This document shows positions 10,164 through 20,372 of a stretch of DNA of 64,000 nt, in pieces. The stretch covers positions 62,001 through 126,000 of the forward strand of contig NC_026489.1 of NCBI RefSeq assembly GCF_000328475.2, written 5' to 3'. The notes under the pieces are model-generated. The model worked only from the letters and a program-made list of their open reading frames with translations. It searched no databases and had not been told where the DNA came from. This stretch comes from Mycosarcoma maydis. Taxonomy: Eukaryota > Basidiomycota > Ustilaginomycetes > Ustilaginales. The stretch's first letter is position 1. The number at the start of each line of letters is the position of its first letter. The position numbers were made by a program, and so were the translations under genes.

Positions 10164-11828
10164 TCAATGCATGGGTACTGAGCCGTCTTGGTTGCTTAGC
10201 GCCACCCATGCGCCACTGGCTAGGATGATGAGACTGCCGATGACCGAGATGAAATCCGGGAGCTGACCGAACAGAAGCAGCTGCCAGGTGAGCGCAAAGA
10301 TGATCTGCAGGTACGACATGGTGGCAGCGCGACCCGCGGATTCCCTCTGCAGTCCGAGTGTCTGAAAGACCTGCGCAAGCAGGCTGAACAGGCCCACGCC
10401 GAGCAATAGCAACAGTGAAACCGTCGAAGACGGCAGGACAAAGCGTTGGTCGAGCAGCCACATGGCGACAAAGCTCGAGACCCAACTGCAGAGCGAAAAG
10501 TAGGCGATCGAGTGATAGGTAGACGCGCGCTTGCCGATGCGACGCAGACACACCCAGGCGGCTGCCATCAGCACGACACCGGCGAGCGCCACCAGGATGC
10601 CGACGATGCGCGCCGCTTCGGTGGTCGACGACGGATCGGACGGACTCGGCAGTTGGATGTCGCCATCCTCGGGTACGCCTTGGCCTGCATCGTTGCCAAA
10701 CAAGAACGACGGTCGAGCGATAAGCGTCACTCCGACGAGCGACAACACGCCAGCCATGCGTTCGCGCACGCTGAACGGTTCATGCAGCACCACATGCGCC
10801 AAGAAGCCTGTAGCGAGCGGCGCGAGGAAGGTGATGACAGTGGCGTCCGAGAGAGACAAGGCATGCAACGAAATGTAGAGCGCCAGCGTCGAGGCAAATC
10901 CAAACATGCCACGTGCAAGCAGCATCAGCCGAGCTCCCGGCGGGCCCAGCAGAATGTGCTCGGTCTTGGCGAGACACATGGCAAGCATGCAACCTATCCA
11001 GATGATGAGACACTCGACACCGACAATCTCCAACGCGCCGATCGGGTCAGAGTTGGGCTGATGACCTTGGCGATCGTCGAGCAGCTTGACAAACAGATTC
11101 ATGGTCGAGTAGGCCACCTGGCTGACGGCGATGAGCATCAGACCGAGGTTGGTGCCTGGAGTGGTGGACGGGTCGACGAGCGCATAACGCAGCAGCGAGA
11201 TGCCACTCACATCGCCGCCTTGTTGGGTGGATAGCTTGGACCACGCTGAGGCTTGGCCGTCTTCCTCGGGGATCTGTTGCGGTCGTTGATGCGAGTGCAG
11301 TTGCGAGTGCGAGTGAACAGAAGGTCGTAGACTCGAGACGGCTGACGGACGACGATGCGAAAAGGCGGTGGTTGAATTCCTGTTGGTGATGCTATAGTAC
11401 GAAGACGAGAGTATGGGCTGGCGTTCGTCGTCGTTGGACTCCAAGTCGCTCCTGCGATCCTGCTCATCGAGCCTCTGCTGAGCGACAACGTACTCGTTCG
11501 GGTGGAAGATCGAAGCAAAGTCGCTCAACACGCTCGTGCCCAACATGCTCGCACCCGCGTCGTCGCGATCGCGATCGCGATCGCGCTCGTAGGTGAACGA
11601 GGGATCGTCTGTGCCACCACCTTGACTGAACCCACTCTGGCTGTTAAAAGTGACCGAGTCGTTGGCGTCGAGATGCTCGTCGTCGCGCTCGTCCGAACTG
11701 TCATTGTGCGACTCGCTGCGAGTCGAGGTGTGTTCGGCAAAGGCAGACGAGCCCAGAATCACCGAGCCGTACGAGGCCGGGTTGAAGTCAGCTGCGGGCT
11801 GCACTCGTCCTGGTGGTGCTGCCGACAT
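10164..11828 (-). CDS. EamA/DMT-superfamily membrane transporter (SLC35G-like)
   Basis: A 554-residue integral membrane protein. Residues 1 to about 235 are hydrophilic, serine/aspartate rich, and contain an Arg-Asp repeat encoded by GATCGC repeats. This is followed by about ten transmembrane segments arranged as two EamA repeats: the first starts near LGLMLIAVSQVAYSTMNLF and includes FLAPLATGFLAHVVLHEP, the second starts near ILVALAGVVLMAAAWVCLR. The tail is short. This matches fungal drug/metabolite transporters of the SLC35G/acyl-malonyl-condensing-enzyme-like group. Substrate and membrane cannot be told from sequence. The start is the first in-frame ATG (MSAAPPG); the frame is open further upstream but has no ATG. 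Confidence 0.88.
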   Translation of the reverse strand: MSAAPPGRVQPAADFNPASYGSVILGSSAFAEHTSTRSESHNDSSDERDDEHLDANDSVTFNSQSGFSQGGGTDDPSFTYERDRDRDRDDAGASMLGTSVLSDFASIFHPNEYVVAQQRLDEQDRRSDLESNDDERQPILSSSYYSITNRNSTTAFSHRRPSAVSSLRPSVHSHSQLHSHQRPQQIPEEDGQASAWSKLSTQQGGDVSGISLLRYALVDPSTTPGTNLGLMLIAVSQVAYSTMNLFVKLLDDRQGHQPNSDPIGALEIVGVECLIIWIGCMLAMCLAKTEHILLGPPGARLMLLARGMFGFASTLALYISLHALSLSDATVITFLAPLATGFLAHVVLHEPFSVRERMAGVLSLVGVTLIARPSFLFGNDAGQGVPEDGDIQLPSPSDPSSTTEAARIVGILVALAGVVLMAAAWVCLRRIGKRASTYHSIAYFSLCSWVSSFVAMWLLDQRFVLPSSTVSLLLLLGVGLFSLLAQVFQTLGLQRESAGRAATMSYLQIIFALTWQLLLFGQLPDFISVIGSLIILASGAWVALSNQDGSVPMH

Positions 11829-12589
11829 TATCGTCGTTCCTTTTCGTTTTCGTTTTTGGCTGCAATTTTCTGATCGTGGTTGAGACGATAGATGGTGTAT
11901 CGCGTATGGTCGAATCGTTGTGACTCGTGAATCACGAATGACGTCGATGATAAGCAATCGTCACTCTTTCATCCTCATTCTGAGTCTGATTCTGTTCTTC
12001 TCAGATCAAAACCCAAATCGCGATTCGTGTCGAAATTTCTTCCAGCTTCGTTGTCACTCAAATCTGAATTGTGAGTGAATCGTGAATCGCGTGAGCCTTA
12101 TCGTCCGTTGTATTTCTGTTTTTTTTTTTGTTGTTTTTTTTTGTTTCCTCCACTTCGGAGACGCGGCCGAGGCGATTGAGGTTGGATTCGTCGTGAGCAG
12201 ATCACGGATAACTTAGTCGAGTTTTTCCAGTCAAGTTACTGTATGTTAGTTATTCAAGCGTCCAGTTCAAGTTTCGGGTATGCCTCCACACTTCACACTT
12301 CACACTTGGTGCTTCATGCTTCGTGCTTGTTGGTTGCTCACGTGAGCTGTCAGGCAGACATGCCCGTCGCATAAACATGCACAAGCAAGCACCACGCTCC
12401 ACGCACGCGCTTCTCGAAGGATTCAATGCATCGCCAACGTGGCTGCGCTCCGATTTCAAGACTCACGACTGTCGACACTCACAAATACGCTTAGATAATC
12501 GTGAACCGACACGGCGAAACACAACGCATAATCCGTCGAGAGGCAGTAATGACGATGATCAGATCCCTAGACAATCACGAATACCACCG
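11829..12589. other. promoter side of the transporter gene; intergenic
   Basis: No gene is seen. There is a T-rich run near 12119-12147, a CACTTCACACTTCACACTT microrepeat near 12288-12307, and ATTCGTGA words around 11925-11940 and 12060-12095. Confidence 0.5.
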
Positions 12590-13110
12590 AGAGTGAGGCG
12601 AGTTGAAACTGTGTAACGGTCGAGGATTGGACAAGTGATTGATTGGACGATCGCACTAAATGCCAATTGCAGATAATCTAACAGTGGCCGCGCCTAGTCA
12701 GCTGTATAAGGAGCTCATGTAGAGAAGCTCATGTAGAACACTCCAGTCAGTGACTGCATAGCCCTTACCAATATCTCGATTCGTGGTGGTGACCAATCCC
12801 GAATCATAATCTCGTCCAACCAGAAAATACAATCGACTATGGGCTCAATCAACGGTCAAAACCTTACCCTCTTATCTACGAGGACTGGACTACCAAAGCG
12901 GCTTATGTCCTGGGAGGAATACTTGAAATGGGTGACCTCAATGAAAAATGCTCTTGCATGCAAGAACGCAAACTTTTGATTCATCAACGAAGACGAAGGT
13001 TGACTCGTCAAGCCCGAGGAACATCCGGGTGAGGGAGACCTTCAGAAAGTCAGGCTTGGAAACCAATTCACGAATTCCTGCTAAGAATCTCGTCGAGTAC
13101 TGTCTGTCAC
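12590..13110. mobile_element. relic of the copia family: LTR pieces plus start of gag
   Basis: 12590-12692 resembles the reverse-oriented LTR (GAGGCGAGTTG..., ending in AATCTAACA). From 12693 forward-oriented LTR sequence follows (GTGGCC, CTAGTCAG, GAAGCTCATGTAG, ACTCCAGTC). From 12839 there is a diverged copy of the first ~270 bases of the gag seen at 21131: ATGGGCTCAATCAACGG..., with CAAGAACGCAAACTT matching CAAAAACGCGAACTT. The gag copy has in-frame stops and indels and is dead. It is clearly more diverged than the copy at 20373-28601, so it marks an older insertion. Confidence 0.75.
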
Positions 13111-13537
13111 AATCCTGTACCTGAAGACCGCAGTGTGGTGAAAGAATAGTAGAGTGGATGAGACCAAGCTCATCCACAAGAAGGAAAGCGATGTCCTAAC
13201 TTTGTAAAGTGTGTGCTCTGCACACACGACCTGCGTGTGGCAGCTCCACAGTTGCCATGATTCAGCAACCCCGCCTAGACAGTCTCGTAGTGCTCAAATG
13301 TCTGACTCACCGTCTGATTCACCTTTACTGCTGCATCGTCTGCCGTTCAAAGCAGTTGAGAAGGACTTTCAGCAAGTCGATTCCGACCATGCCGTTGATG
13401 ACTGAGCCATTTTCGTGAGAAGCCTTGTCCTTTGTCTGAGCTTCCCTTGGCCTGTGGTGTCAATATTCGCTGTACTTTCCTCCTTCTTGCCACCGCCCAC
13501 CGTCAATAAGAACGTATTCGCTTCTGCGTTGAGGAAG
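13111..13537. other. no supported gene
   Basis: This lies between the gag relic and the broken hypothetical gene. I see only short overlapping frames and no matches to the LTR. Confidence 0.4.
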
Positions 13538-15243
13538 ATGGTACATCGTCAAAACCAAAAAAGAAAGCAAGATGGTGTCAGTAGGCACACTCGACAGGTC
13601 AGGGCACGTCGAAGAAACAGCACCGAGTCGGAAGAGGAGAGAGAAAGCCTCGATCCGAATGGCCCCATGAGAGACTCGTCGCTGAGCTCTATTGGAGAGA
13701 ATGCCGTATCCGATTCCATCAGCCGGGCCGAGTCCAGCCGAGCTATCCGTGGCAGCTGGCAGTCGAGTCAACCCGAGTCTAGCATCCAAGAGCCGATCGA
13801 CACCATCCTCCTCAATCCGCCAACACGCCTTTGACGTCTACCCGCAACCATCAAGACGAGCCAAACAGACAAGACGAGTCAAGAACTCTGCTGAAACGAC
13901 TCCAAGCGCTCGAATCAACCATACGCAATCTCAGCGATGAGATGCGCTCCTACTATCAAAGCTTTGCCCAGTTGCTGCACTGGCTTGAAGATGTGTTCCG
14001 CCGCATCTACCCTGCAGCCGCCCATGCTGCATCCGCCACAAAACCCCCTCTGGGTCCGCTCGACACCTCCTCTCACAGAGGCGGAGGAGGTCCCAAACGA
14101 GACAGGGCACTGCAAAAGCCGTTCCGAGACGAGCTTCGTCATCGAATGGGCTTGCAGCCACGGGACCCTCTCCCGCCCTTTGAGGAATCACCGCCATCCT
14201 TGCACGGCGGGCCCGCCCTGCGATTTGACTGGTCGCAGAGGCCAGACGCCTATACAGAGCTGGTCGAGTCGATCATTCGCGAGCTTTGCAGCAGCAAAGA
14301 AGCAATCGCCAGCCAAATTCAGGTCATCGGTGGCCAGAAAGCAGCCATCAAGGTCTACATGGCATCTCTCAGTCGTCTCTTCAAGCAGTAGCGACAGCAG
14401 CAAAAGCATTCTGCTGACTCCAGCCGCCAAGAAGCTCGAGAGAGCGGTCGACGACGGAGGCAAAGGGCGACCAAGAAGAGCCAGGCTCGTGCTGCTCTTC
14501 TAGCTCGTACTGCGGCGCTCAGGCGTCAGTACCATGACACTGATTTCACGCTTATGCAGGCAGCCAGTGCTGATTTGACTGACGCCGAAGAGAGCAGATT
14601 CGAGACCGGACAAAGCGAAACGGGCAAAGAACTTACCAATCGTGGTCTTGCTGATAGCACGCGCGGTGGCAGCAATGGCGGTGATGGTGTTGGAAACGGT
14701 AAAGGTCGGCGTAGACATCGAGGGCTTCGCAAGATCATTCCTTGCTGGCAATCACTTGAGCTGCATCGTGCTCTGCAGAAAGTGGATAAGATGATAGCAA
14801 GAGAGCTCAACAGTCAGCCTTTCCCTCCCATAAAGTTGCGCACACTTCTCGAGCCAAAACGAGTCGAGTATCCACCCCTCGATGCCAAGCTGGAACCGCT
14901 GCCCAGCTCCATCAAGCGATGGATGGTCAGCGCCGAGTTTGCCCGACTCTTCAAGTCAGCTGTCAAGCATGTGGGCCTTAACCATATTGCTGAAGGTGCC
15001 ACTGGCTCGATCACGGATCCAGAACAATGGGTCCAGCATCCGCCCTACGAAGTGTACCATTCGACTCACCACGGAAGACAGAGCAGTGACATCTCTGGTG
15101 AACTGTACCTTGGGGAAAGCGACAGATGCCACAGTGACGCCGACGATATCCATCTCTCCGCCCGCGAGCAAGGGCTAGAGCGTTTCTCCGAACCTGGCAC
15201 TAGCAAGCGCCCAGCACCAGACCATCGTGGTCATCTTCGTTGA
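13538..15243 (+). pseudogene. unrecognised protein gene broken by a frame change and an in-frame TAG
   Basis: I do not recognise the family. A frame starting MVHRQNQKRK runs to a stop at 13832-13834. The next part continues in another frame, open from about 13783. That second frame is open to 15243 except for one TAG at 14389-14391, inside a glutamine-rich run (FKQ, stop, RQQQKH). Composition is continuous on both sides of the stop: an N-terminal Arg/Ser-rich region, a predicted coiled segment (LKRLQALESTIRNLSDEM), a second basic region, then a compact region (LRKIIPCWQSLELHRAL, about 14725) and PSSIKRWMVSAEFARLF. It could be a host gene that decayed in the repeat island, a gene carried by an unrecognised element, or a gene with a small intron near 13.8 kb. 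Confidence 0.45.
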
Positions 15244-17324
15244 TCTTGCCTAGCCACACTTTTTGCGCTTTATCGAGCTGCTACTGTGGTGGCATAATCC
15301 ATATCGTCCTTCTCGTGTTTGCTTGACCATTCTGTGTGTCTCGTTGACTGGATGATGGAACGTGCCAATGACGATGAAAGCGATTTATGATTCACGATTG
15401 TGCCGGAGTGGTTTGCTGGAAAATCTTTGACCTACCATTGACTCAGCCCTTTGATTGATCTAGGATAGGACACGTCGCGTTGCTTTTCTTGTCACTCAAT
15501 CAACACCATCAATCAGTTCGAGCAACCCTATCAGTATGGTTCGACTGACTCGCATGTTCGTTCCGACTCACGGACGATTCAGACCTTATCTCAGCTCCCA
15601 GCTTCTGGTCGCCTGACCTTGCAAAAACATCTTCAATCAAATCTTGTCTCCCCACCTCCTTTGGCCTTGCAAGCGGCCTCGAGACATCTCCCTCCGTCCC
15701 TTTCCGCTGCGCAAGGCGGTCACCTTCCACTTCCCTCCCAACCCGCAAGCTGCGCCTCGCGTGGGCGTGGCTTCCTTGAAGTGACCAGGCCTTGTGCCAC
15801 CGTCCGATTTGATCCCGGACGTAAAACTCTCTGGTTTCAGGTGCACGTCCTGGCCAGAGAACAGCAACTCCAATCCGCTGGGGCCCCCGCTGCCAGGAGA
15901 GTTGGTCGCTCTGTGGCTTGATTCCTTGTATTTGTGGGCAGCACGACCTAGAGTTAAAGCCCCGAACTTCGACAACCCTCGCACAGAGGGCCCCCTCGCT
16001 TCGCAGAGTTAGTCGCTGTGTTAGCTGGCTGTCATTGAGAGCGACACGACCGTACAGTCCTTGGAACTGGAATACTGTACTGACAGGCCTCTTCGACGCA
16101 CAAGAGGTATCGCGCCCCCGGGCTTGACACGCCGGGAACACCCATGTGTGGTAGTCTGTCTGTCGGCGAACAGCAGTCTTGTGCGCTCGGCCTGTCCACT
16201 CCTTCTTTGATCCCAGCAGCGACAACCTTTCTCTCAACACTCATTTTCAGTCGCAGCAGCTTCGCAGTATCAACCGACGTAGATTGACCGTCGATGGCAG
16301 CACCTTTGTATCAGGCGTCCTCGCGCTGCTCCTGCTCTGGTGCTCTGGTGTCTATGCTCTCGTCTAGTCGCGTTGTTGTTACTCCGTTGTCTTCCTGCTG
16401 AAAGGATTCTTGCCAGCCATCGTCAACGTCGCTCACCTCCGATGCCTCTCACTGTTCGACTCTCTTCGTCTGCCATTGCTCCCGCTGCCAGTCTGCACCC
16501 CTCACTTCGCCATTACCATGAGTAGCTTATCGCGCTCTAAATGGGGCCACAGACACCGCCTCTATAGATGCGACCAGTGTGGTGAGGGTGGCAAGACCTT
16601 CACTTACGAACAGTCACGAGTGAACATGGCACGAGACAATGAGAAAGCATCGACGCTTAGCAGAAGAGGCGAGGACAAGATGTGATGGTGTGGCTTCAGC
16701 AGCGTCAGCAGCGTCAGCACCAGCGCCGACCACAGCAGCAGCGTCGGCCGCGTCGGCATCAGCAGTATCAACAGCGTTGGAGATATCCGCAGCGGCAGCA
16801 GCAACAGCAACAGCAACATACCGATCCTCCCTCTCTAAACGTCGCAAAAGCCTCGCGCTGAGCCAGTCTGTGCACGCTGCCGTCTTTTGATCAGCAAGGT
16901 CTCGGCCAAGGTCGAGTTTCAAGCGGACAACTATCCGCTGACGATTCATGATTGGATTCGTCTGTAAGCCTGCTCGTCTTGGTCTAGCCCTGATGCTGCA
17001 TCTGGTAGAAGTTGTCCTGCCCACTGTTGGGCTCGGTGGCATAGTCACGAGTGTCGGTCTCGGTATGGAAGGACCACAACATCTCGTTGGTCCTCCACTC
17101 GTGACTATCGGCCTCCTTCGGGTGTTTGAGATCCGCTGCGCTTTCAGTCATGGGTACGTACTTCTCCTCTGTGATCGATGCTCCCGCAAGCTGCTGGCTT
17201 TGTCATCGACTCTCTTGCAACAGTTATGAGTACCTTCTCGAATTGCTAGGCCACAAATACATGCATTCATTCGTGATTATTGTTGTGCTCCAATACCAAG
17301 TCCTGTGTCTTGAGTGTGATCTCC
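15244..17324. other. region without a confident gene; CAG-rich block
   Basis: Frames on both strands here, including a 243-codon minus frame at 15509-16240, have no recognisable domain. At 16518-16685 a 55-codon frame contains RCDQCGEGGKTF, a lone CxxC pair, and ends at TGA. Immediately after, at 16690-16830, lies a CAG/CGT-rich block that is open in several frames. This could be a decayed gene. ATTCATGATTGG-type words occur at 16945-16955. Confidence 0.4.
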
Positions 17325-17470
17325 TATGCGACTGGCCGACAAGCTAATGAGAGGACGGTCGTCCTCGGAACCACCCTAGGAGCCACGTGCGAGGGGCGGT
17401 TCCTGCGAGAAGCCATCTAGGAGCCACTCAGGGTGGTTCCCGGGGTGGTTCCTAGGTCGACTTTTTCCTT
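17325..17470. repeat. unclassified repeat unit A with GGTTCC/GGAACC inverted words
   Basis: Starts GACTGGCCGACAAGCTAATG and contains CCTCGGAACCACCCTAGGAGCC and CCATCTAGGAGCC...GGGTGGTTCC. A second, diverged copy occurs in pieces at 17971-18001, 18754-18796 and 19428-19500, split by LTR insertions. No coding potential is seen. The class of repeat is unknown. Confidence 0.6.
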
Positions 17471-17996
17471 TTTTTCACGATAGGAATTGGCTGCAAGAAC
17501 TTTGGAACACGCCTTTTTCGATTTTGTTTGAGATTAGATCAACTTAGTTAGAAATCATGAACCACAAATGTTTATGAGTCATGAGTCCGCAATTTCAGGA
17601 CTTTGACCCTTTCTTCTACGAGCTGCATAGTCACGAGTCGATAACATGAACAAAATCGTAAATAGAGGGCTGGATTAGTAGAGAGGCTACTGAAGCAACA
17701 AGAAGGAGCAATCACGAGTAGCCGGAAAGAAAATAATTTGCACATCTGATCAGTTCTGGTCACGGCTGGTCAGATACATGAGGTGCTGATCACGAATCGT
17801 GAATGTACAGAGATCATGGGTGATACTACCGTGAGCTCATATACACAAACCAGGAGAAATCACGAATCACGAATATATGCACTTTGTAAATTTCCTCGTC
17901 ACACACACGACAATTAAAGTTTATATAAATCCCATATTCGTGATTTGAGTATATACATTCGTGATTCGTGACTGGCCGATGAGCTATTGAGAGGAT
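17471..17996. other. AT-rich repeat-island sequence with ATTCGTGA words
   Basis: No gene is seen. Numerous AATCACGAAT/ATTCGTGATT words occur at 17790-17810, 17858-17875 and 17935-17972. Confidence 0.5.
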
Positions 17997-18001
17997 AGCC
18001 G

Positions 18002-18753
18002 TATTCAATATTCGCGGTGAATCCTTAGCGGGCGCTGGATGATCGAAGTCTCCCTTTCCTTAGAGAGGCGAGTTGGGACTGAGTAGGGTCGAGAATGGTT
18101 TGGGATGTATTTGGGTAGTGTGAATTGGACAAGGGACTAACTACAAAGTGTGAGCGTTCCCTCTGTATTTATGTACATGAGTCGACTGGAGTATCCTACA
18201 TGAGCTTCTCCCTATACGTCAGCTCCTCATACAACTGACTAGCTGTGGCCACAACTGGCCAGATGCATGAGTCTGTTCTCCCTCAGGTTCTTCCACTTGG
18301 TACGAGTCTGTAGCCAACGGCGTGTTCCCACAGTCGTCCAGCGACTTGTGTGAATCTACTCTGGGCTTCTCGCTACCAGCGCTATGTTGTGAAGCGGGGA
18401 AACTCTGGCGAGTTACTATACTTGCGCGCGTACCGCGGTCGTACTGCGGGTGCATTGAGCGCGTGTCGCGCGCGTGTGGCGCGCGTACTGCGAGTGTATC
18501 GCACGCGTACCGCGGACGTACTGCGGGTGCATTGAGCGCGTGTCGCGCGCGTATGGCGCGCGTACTGCGAGTGTATCGCACGCGTACCGCGGACGTACCG
18601 CTGGTGTATTGAGTGCGTGTCGCGCGCGTATAGCGCGCGTACTGAGACACCTACTCGTTCCCGTCCGGTCACTCGTGTATACCGGTTAGGTTACTGCAAG
18701 GGTTGCATGATTGTGGGCGATCAGACTAAACGCCAATCGTAGATATTCTAACA
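18002..18753 (-). mobile_element. solo copia LTR, reverse orientation, TSD AGCCG
   Basis: 752 bp. In plus coordinates it begins TATTCAATATT and ends ATATTCTAACA, so in element orientation the LTR reads TGTTAGAATAT...AATATTGAATA (TG...TA ends). It is flanked by a perfect 5-bp duplication AGCCG at 17997-18001 and 18754-18758, which fixes both LTR ends. It carries about three units of the 77-bp CpG-rich repeat at about 18424-18646. It is closely similar to the LTRs at 20373 and 27982 but inverted. It is therefore the product of an insertion followed by LTR-LTR recombination. Confidence 0.93.
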
Positions 18754-18796
18754 AGCCGTCCTCGGAACCATCGTAGGAGCCACCTGCCATTGCTAT

Positions 18797-18985
18797 TTGG
18801 TGACTCTTTAGCAAGCGCTATATGATCGAAGTCTCCCTTTCCTGAGAGGCGAGTTGGGACTGAGCGTGAGTAGTGGTCTAGAATGGTTTAATCACGAATG
18901 TGTTTGGACAGTTTGTTTTGGACAAGGAACTAAATACAAAGTGTGAGCGTCCCCTCTGTATTTATGTACAAAGTTGACTGGAGTC
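18797..18985 (-). mobile_element. truncated LTR fragment
   Basis: Contains CTTTAGCAAGCGC, the TGATCGAAGTCTCCCTTTCC block, GAGGCGAGTTGGGACTGAG, and CTCTGTATTTATGTACA in the order of the reverse LTR, then stops at AAGTTGACTGGAGT. It lacks the 77-bp repeats and the TGTTAG end, and no duplication is seen. Confidence 0.8.
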
Positions 18986-19001
18986 ACGAGCCGTTAGTCA
19001 C

Positions 19002-19427
19002 TATTAAAATTCTTGGTGAATCTTTAGCGGGCGCTAGATGATCGAAGTCTCCCTTTCCTTAGAGAGGCGAGTTGGGACTGAGTAGTGGTCGAGAATGGTT
19101 TGGAATGTATTTGGATAGTGTGAATTGGACGAGGGACTAACTACAAAGTGTGAGCGTTCCCTCTGTATTTATGTACATGAGTCGACTGGAGTATCCTACA
19201 TGAGCTTCTCCCTATACGTCGCCTCCTCATACAACTGACTAGCTGTAGCCACATCTGGCCAGAGTCTGTTCTCCCTCAGGTTCTACCACTTGGTGCAAGT
19301 CTGTAGCCAACGGCATATTTCCACAGTCGTCCAGCGACTTGTGTGTGAATCTCTCGCTACCGGTTGGGTAACTGAGATGGTTGCAGACGATCAGGCTAAA
19401 CACAAATCGCAGATAGTTATTCTAACA
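19002..19427 (-). mobile_element. internally deleted solo LTR
   Basis: Begins TATTAAAATTC and ends TTATTCTAACA, so both ends of the reverse LTR are present. The central part holding the 77-bp repeats is deleted: TGTGTGAATCTCTCGCTACC joins directly to the GGTTGGGTAACTG part. The flanks GTCAC and CCTCC do not match, so there is no target duplication. Its outer border touches unit A' of the local repeat. Confidence 0.8.
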
Positions 19428-20372
19428 CCTCCAAGGGGTGGTTGCTGCGAAAAGCCATCTAGAAGCCGCCTAGGGTGGTTGCCCGGGTGGGTTACTTTTT
19501 TCACGACGTATGTTGTGAATGAGTCACGAGTCGCGAATGACGAACCCTAAGTCACTAAGTAAGTTAATCATAAATTCACAATTCGTGATTCACGATTAGT
19601 GACACGCTTGACTTACCTTCTCATGACGCATAAGTTATCGGCATATTCGTGATTCGCGATTGGACAAGGCTCTTACGCGCCTGTACATAGGCACAGCCAC
19701 GAACCCCCCTTTCAGTCTCCATTGATAAAAGATAGAGCGGGTGAAGCATGGTGTTAAGAGTACTCGTCTGCTACTCACAATTTATTATTTCAAAGAAATG
19801 ACCAGGCACACTCGTAACTTTAGGTCACGAGTCAAAGAAACAAAGAAGGAAGAAAGGCGTGTCTGTATCATGCTTGAGTGAAAAATCGTGAATCGTAAAT
19901 CATGAGTCTATCTGTGGTCAACAGAATCACGAATCGCCCGATAATGAAGAATCATGAATTTTATCTCAGAGGCATGACTCACGACTCTTGATAGATTCGT
20001 GATTCACAATTCGTGATTCGTGATTGCAACCCTTATAAGTCATGAGTTAGCTCGTGTTGAAATTGCGCGTTACGCATACGCCGTTGCGCGTTTTTCAGCA
20101 GTAATCATGAATCGTTAATCATTTATCTCGATCCAATCACGAATCACGAATCACAAATGATTCATGATTCACGATTGGAAAGATCATGACTGCACGACTG
20201 AAGACTGTGTTCACTCGTGACTCACTACTATTCTTTGATTCACGATTCATTATTTCGTTTATTAGTCACGAGTCATGAGTCATGAGTGACGCGCAAACGC
20301 TTTACAATCGTGAATCACGAATCATGAATCGTGAATACAGCCATTCGTGATTCGTGATTTGTCGCGATTCAC
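19428..20372. repeat. ATTCGTGA/AATCACGAAT-dense region
   Basis: After the remnant of unit A' (19428-19500) this stretch holds the densest array of the window-wide word: 19570-19605, 19648-19660, 19905-19955, 20000-20020, 20130-20175 and 20305-20360, in both orientations and often back to back. No gene is seen. Confidence 0.65.

Noticed and set aside
15509..16240. 243-codon minus-strand frame as a gene
   Set aside because: No domain, no plausible start context, and overlapping frames of similar length on the other strand.
18424..18646. CRISPR-like array
   Set aside because: The repeats are contiguous with no spacers, lie within an LTR, and the genome is eukaryotic.
18219..18689. Arg/Thr/Ala-rich open frames (e.g. 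YTRSTRAIRARH repeats), also at 20438-20909 and 28046-28386
   Set aside because: They are translations of the 77-bp LTR minisatellite, open on both strands, and are not genes.
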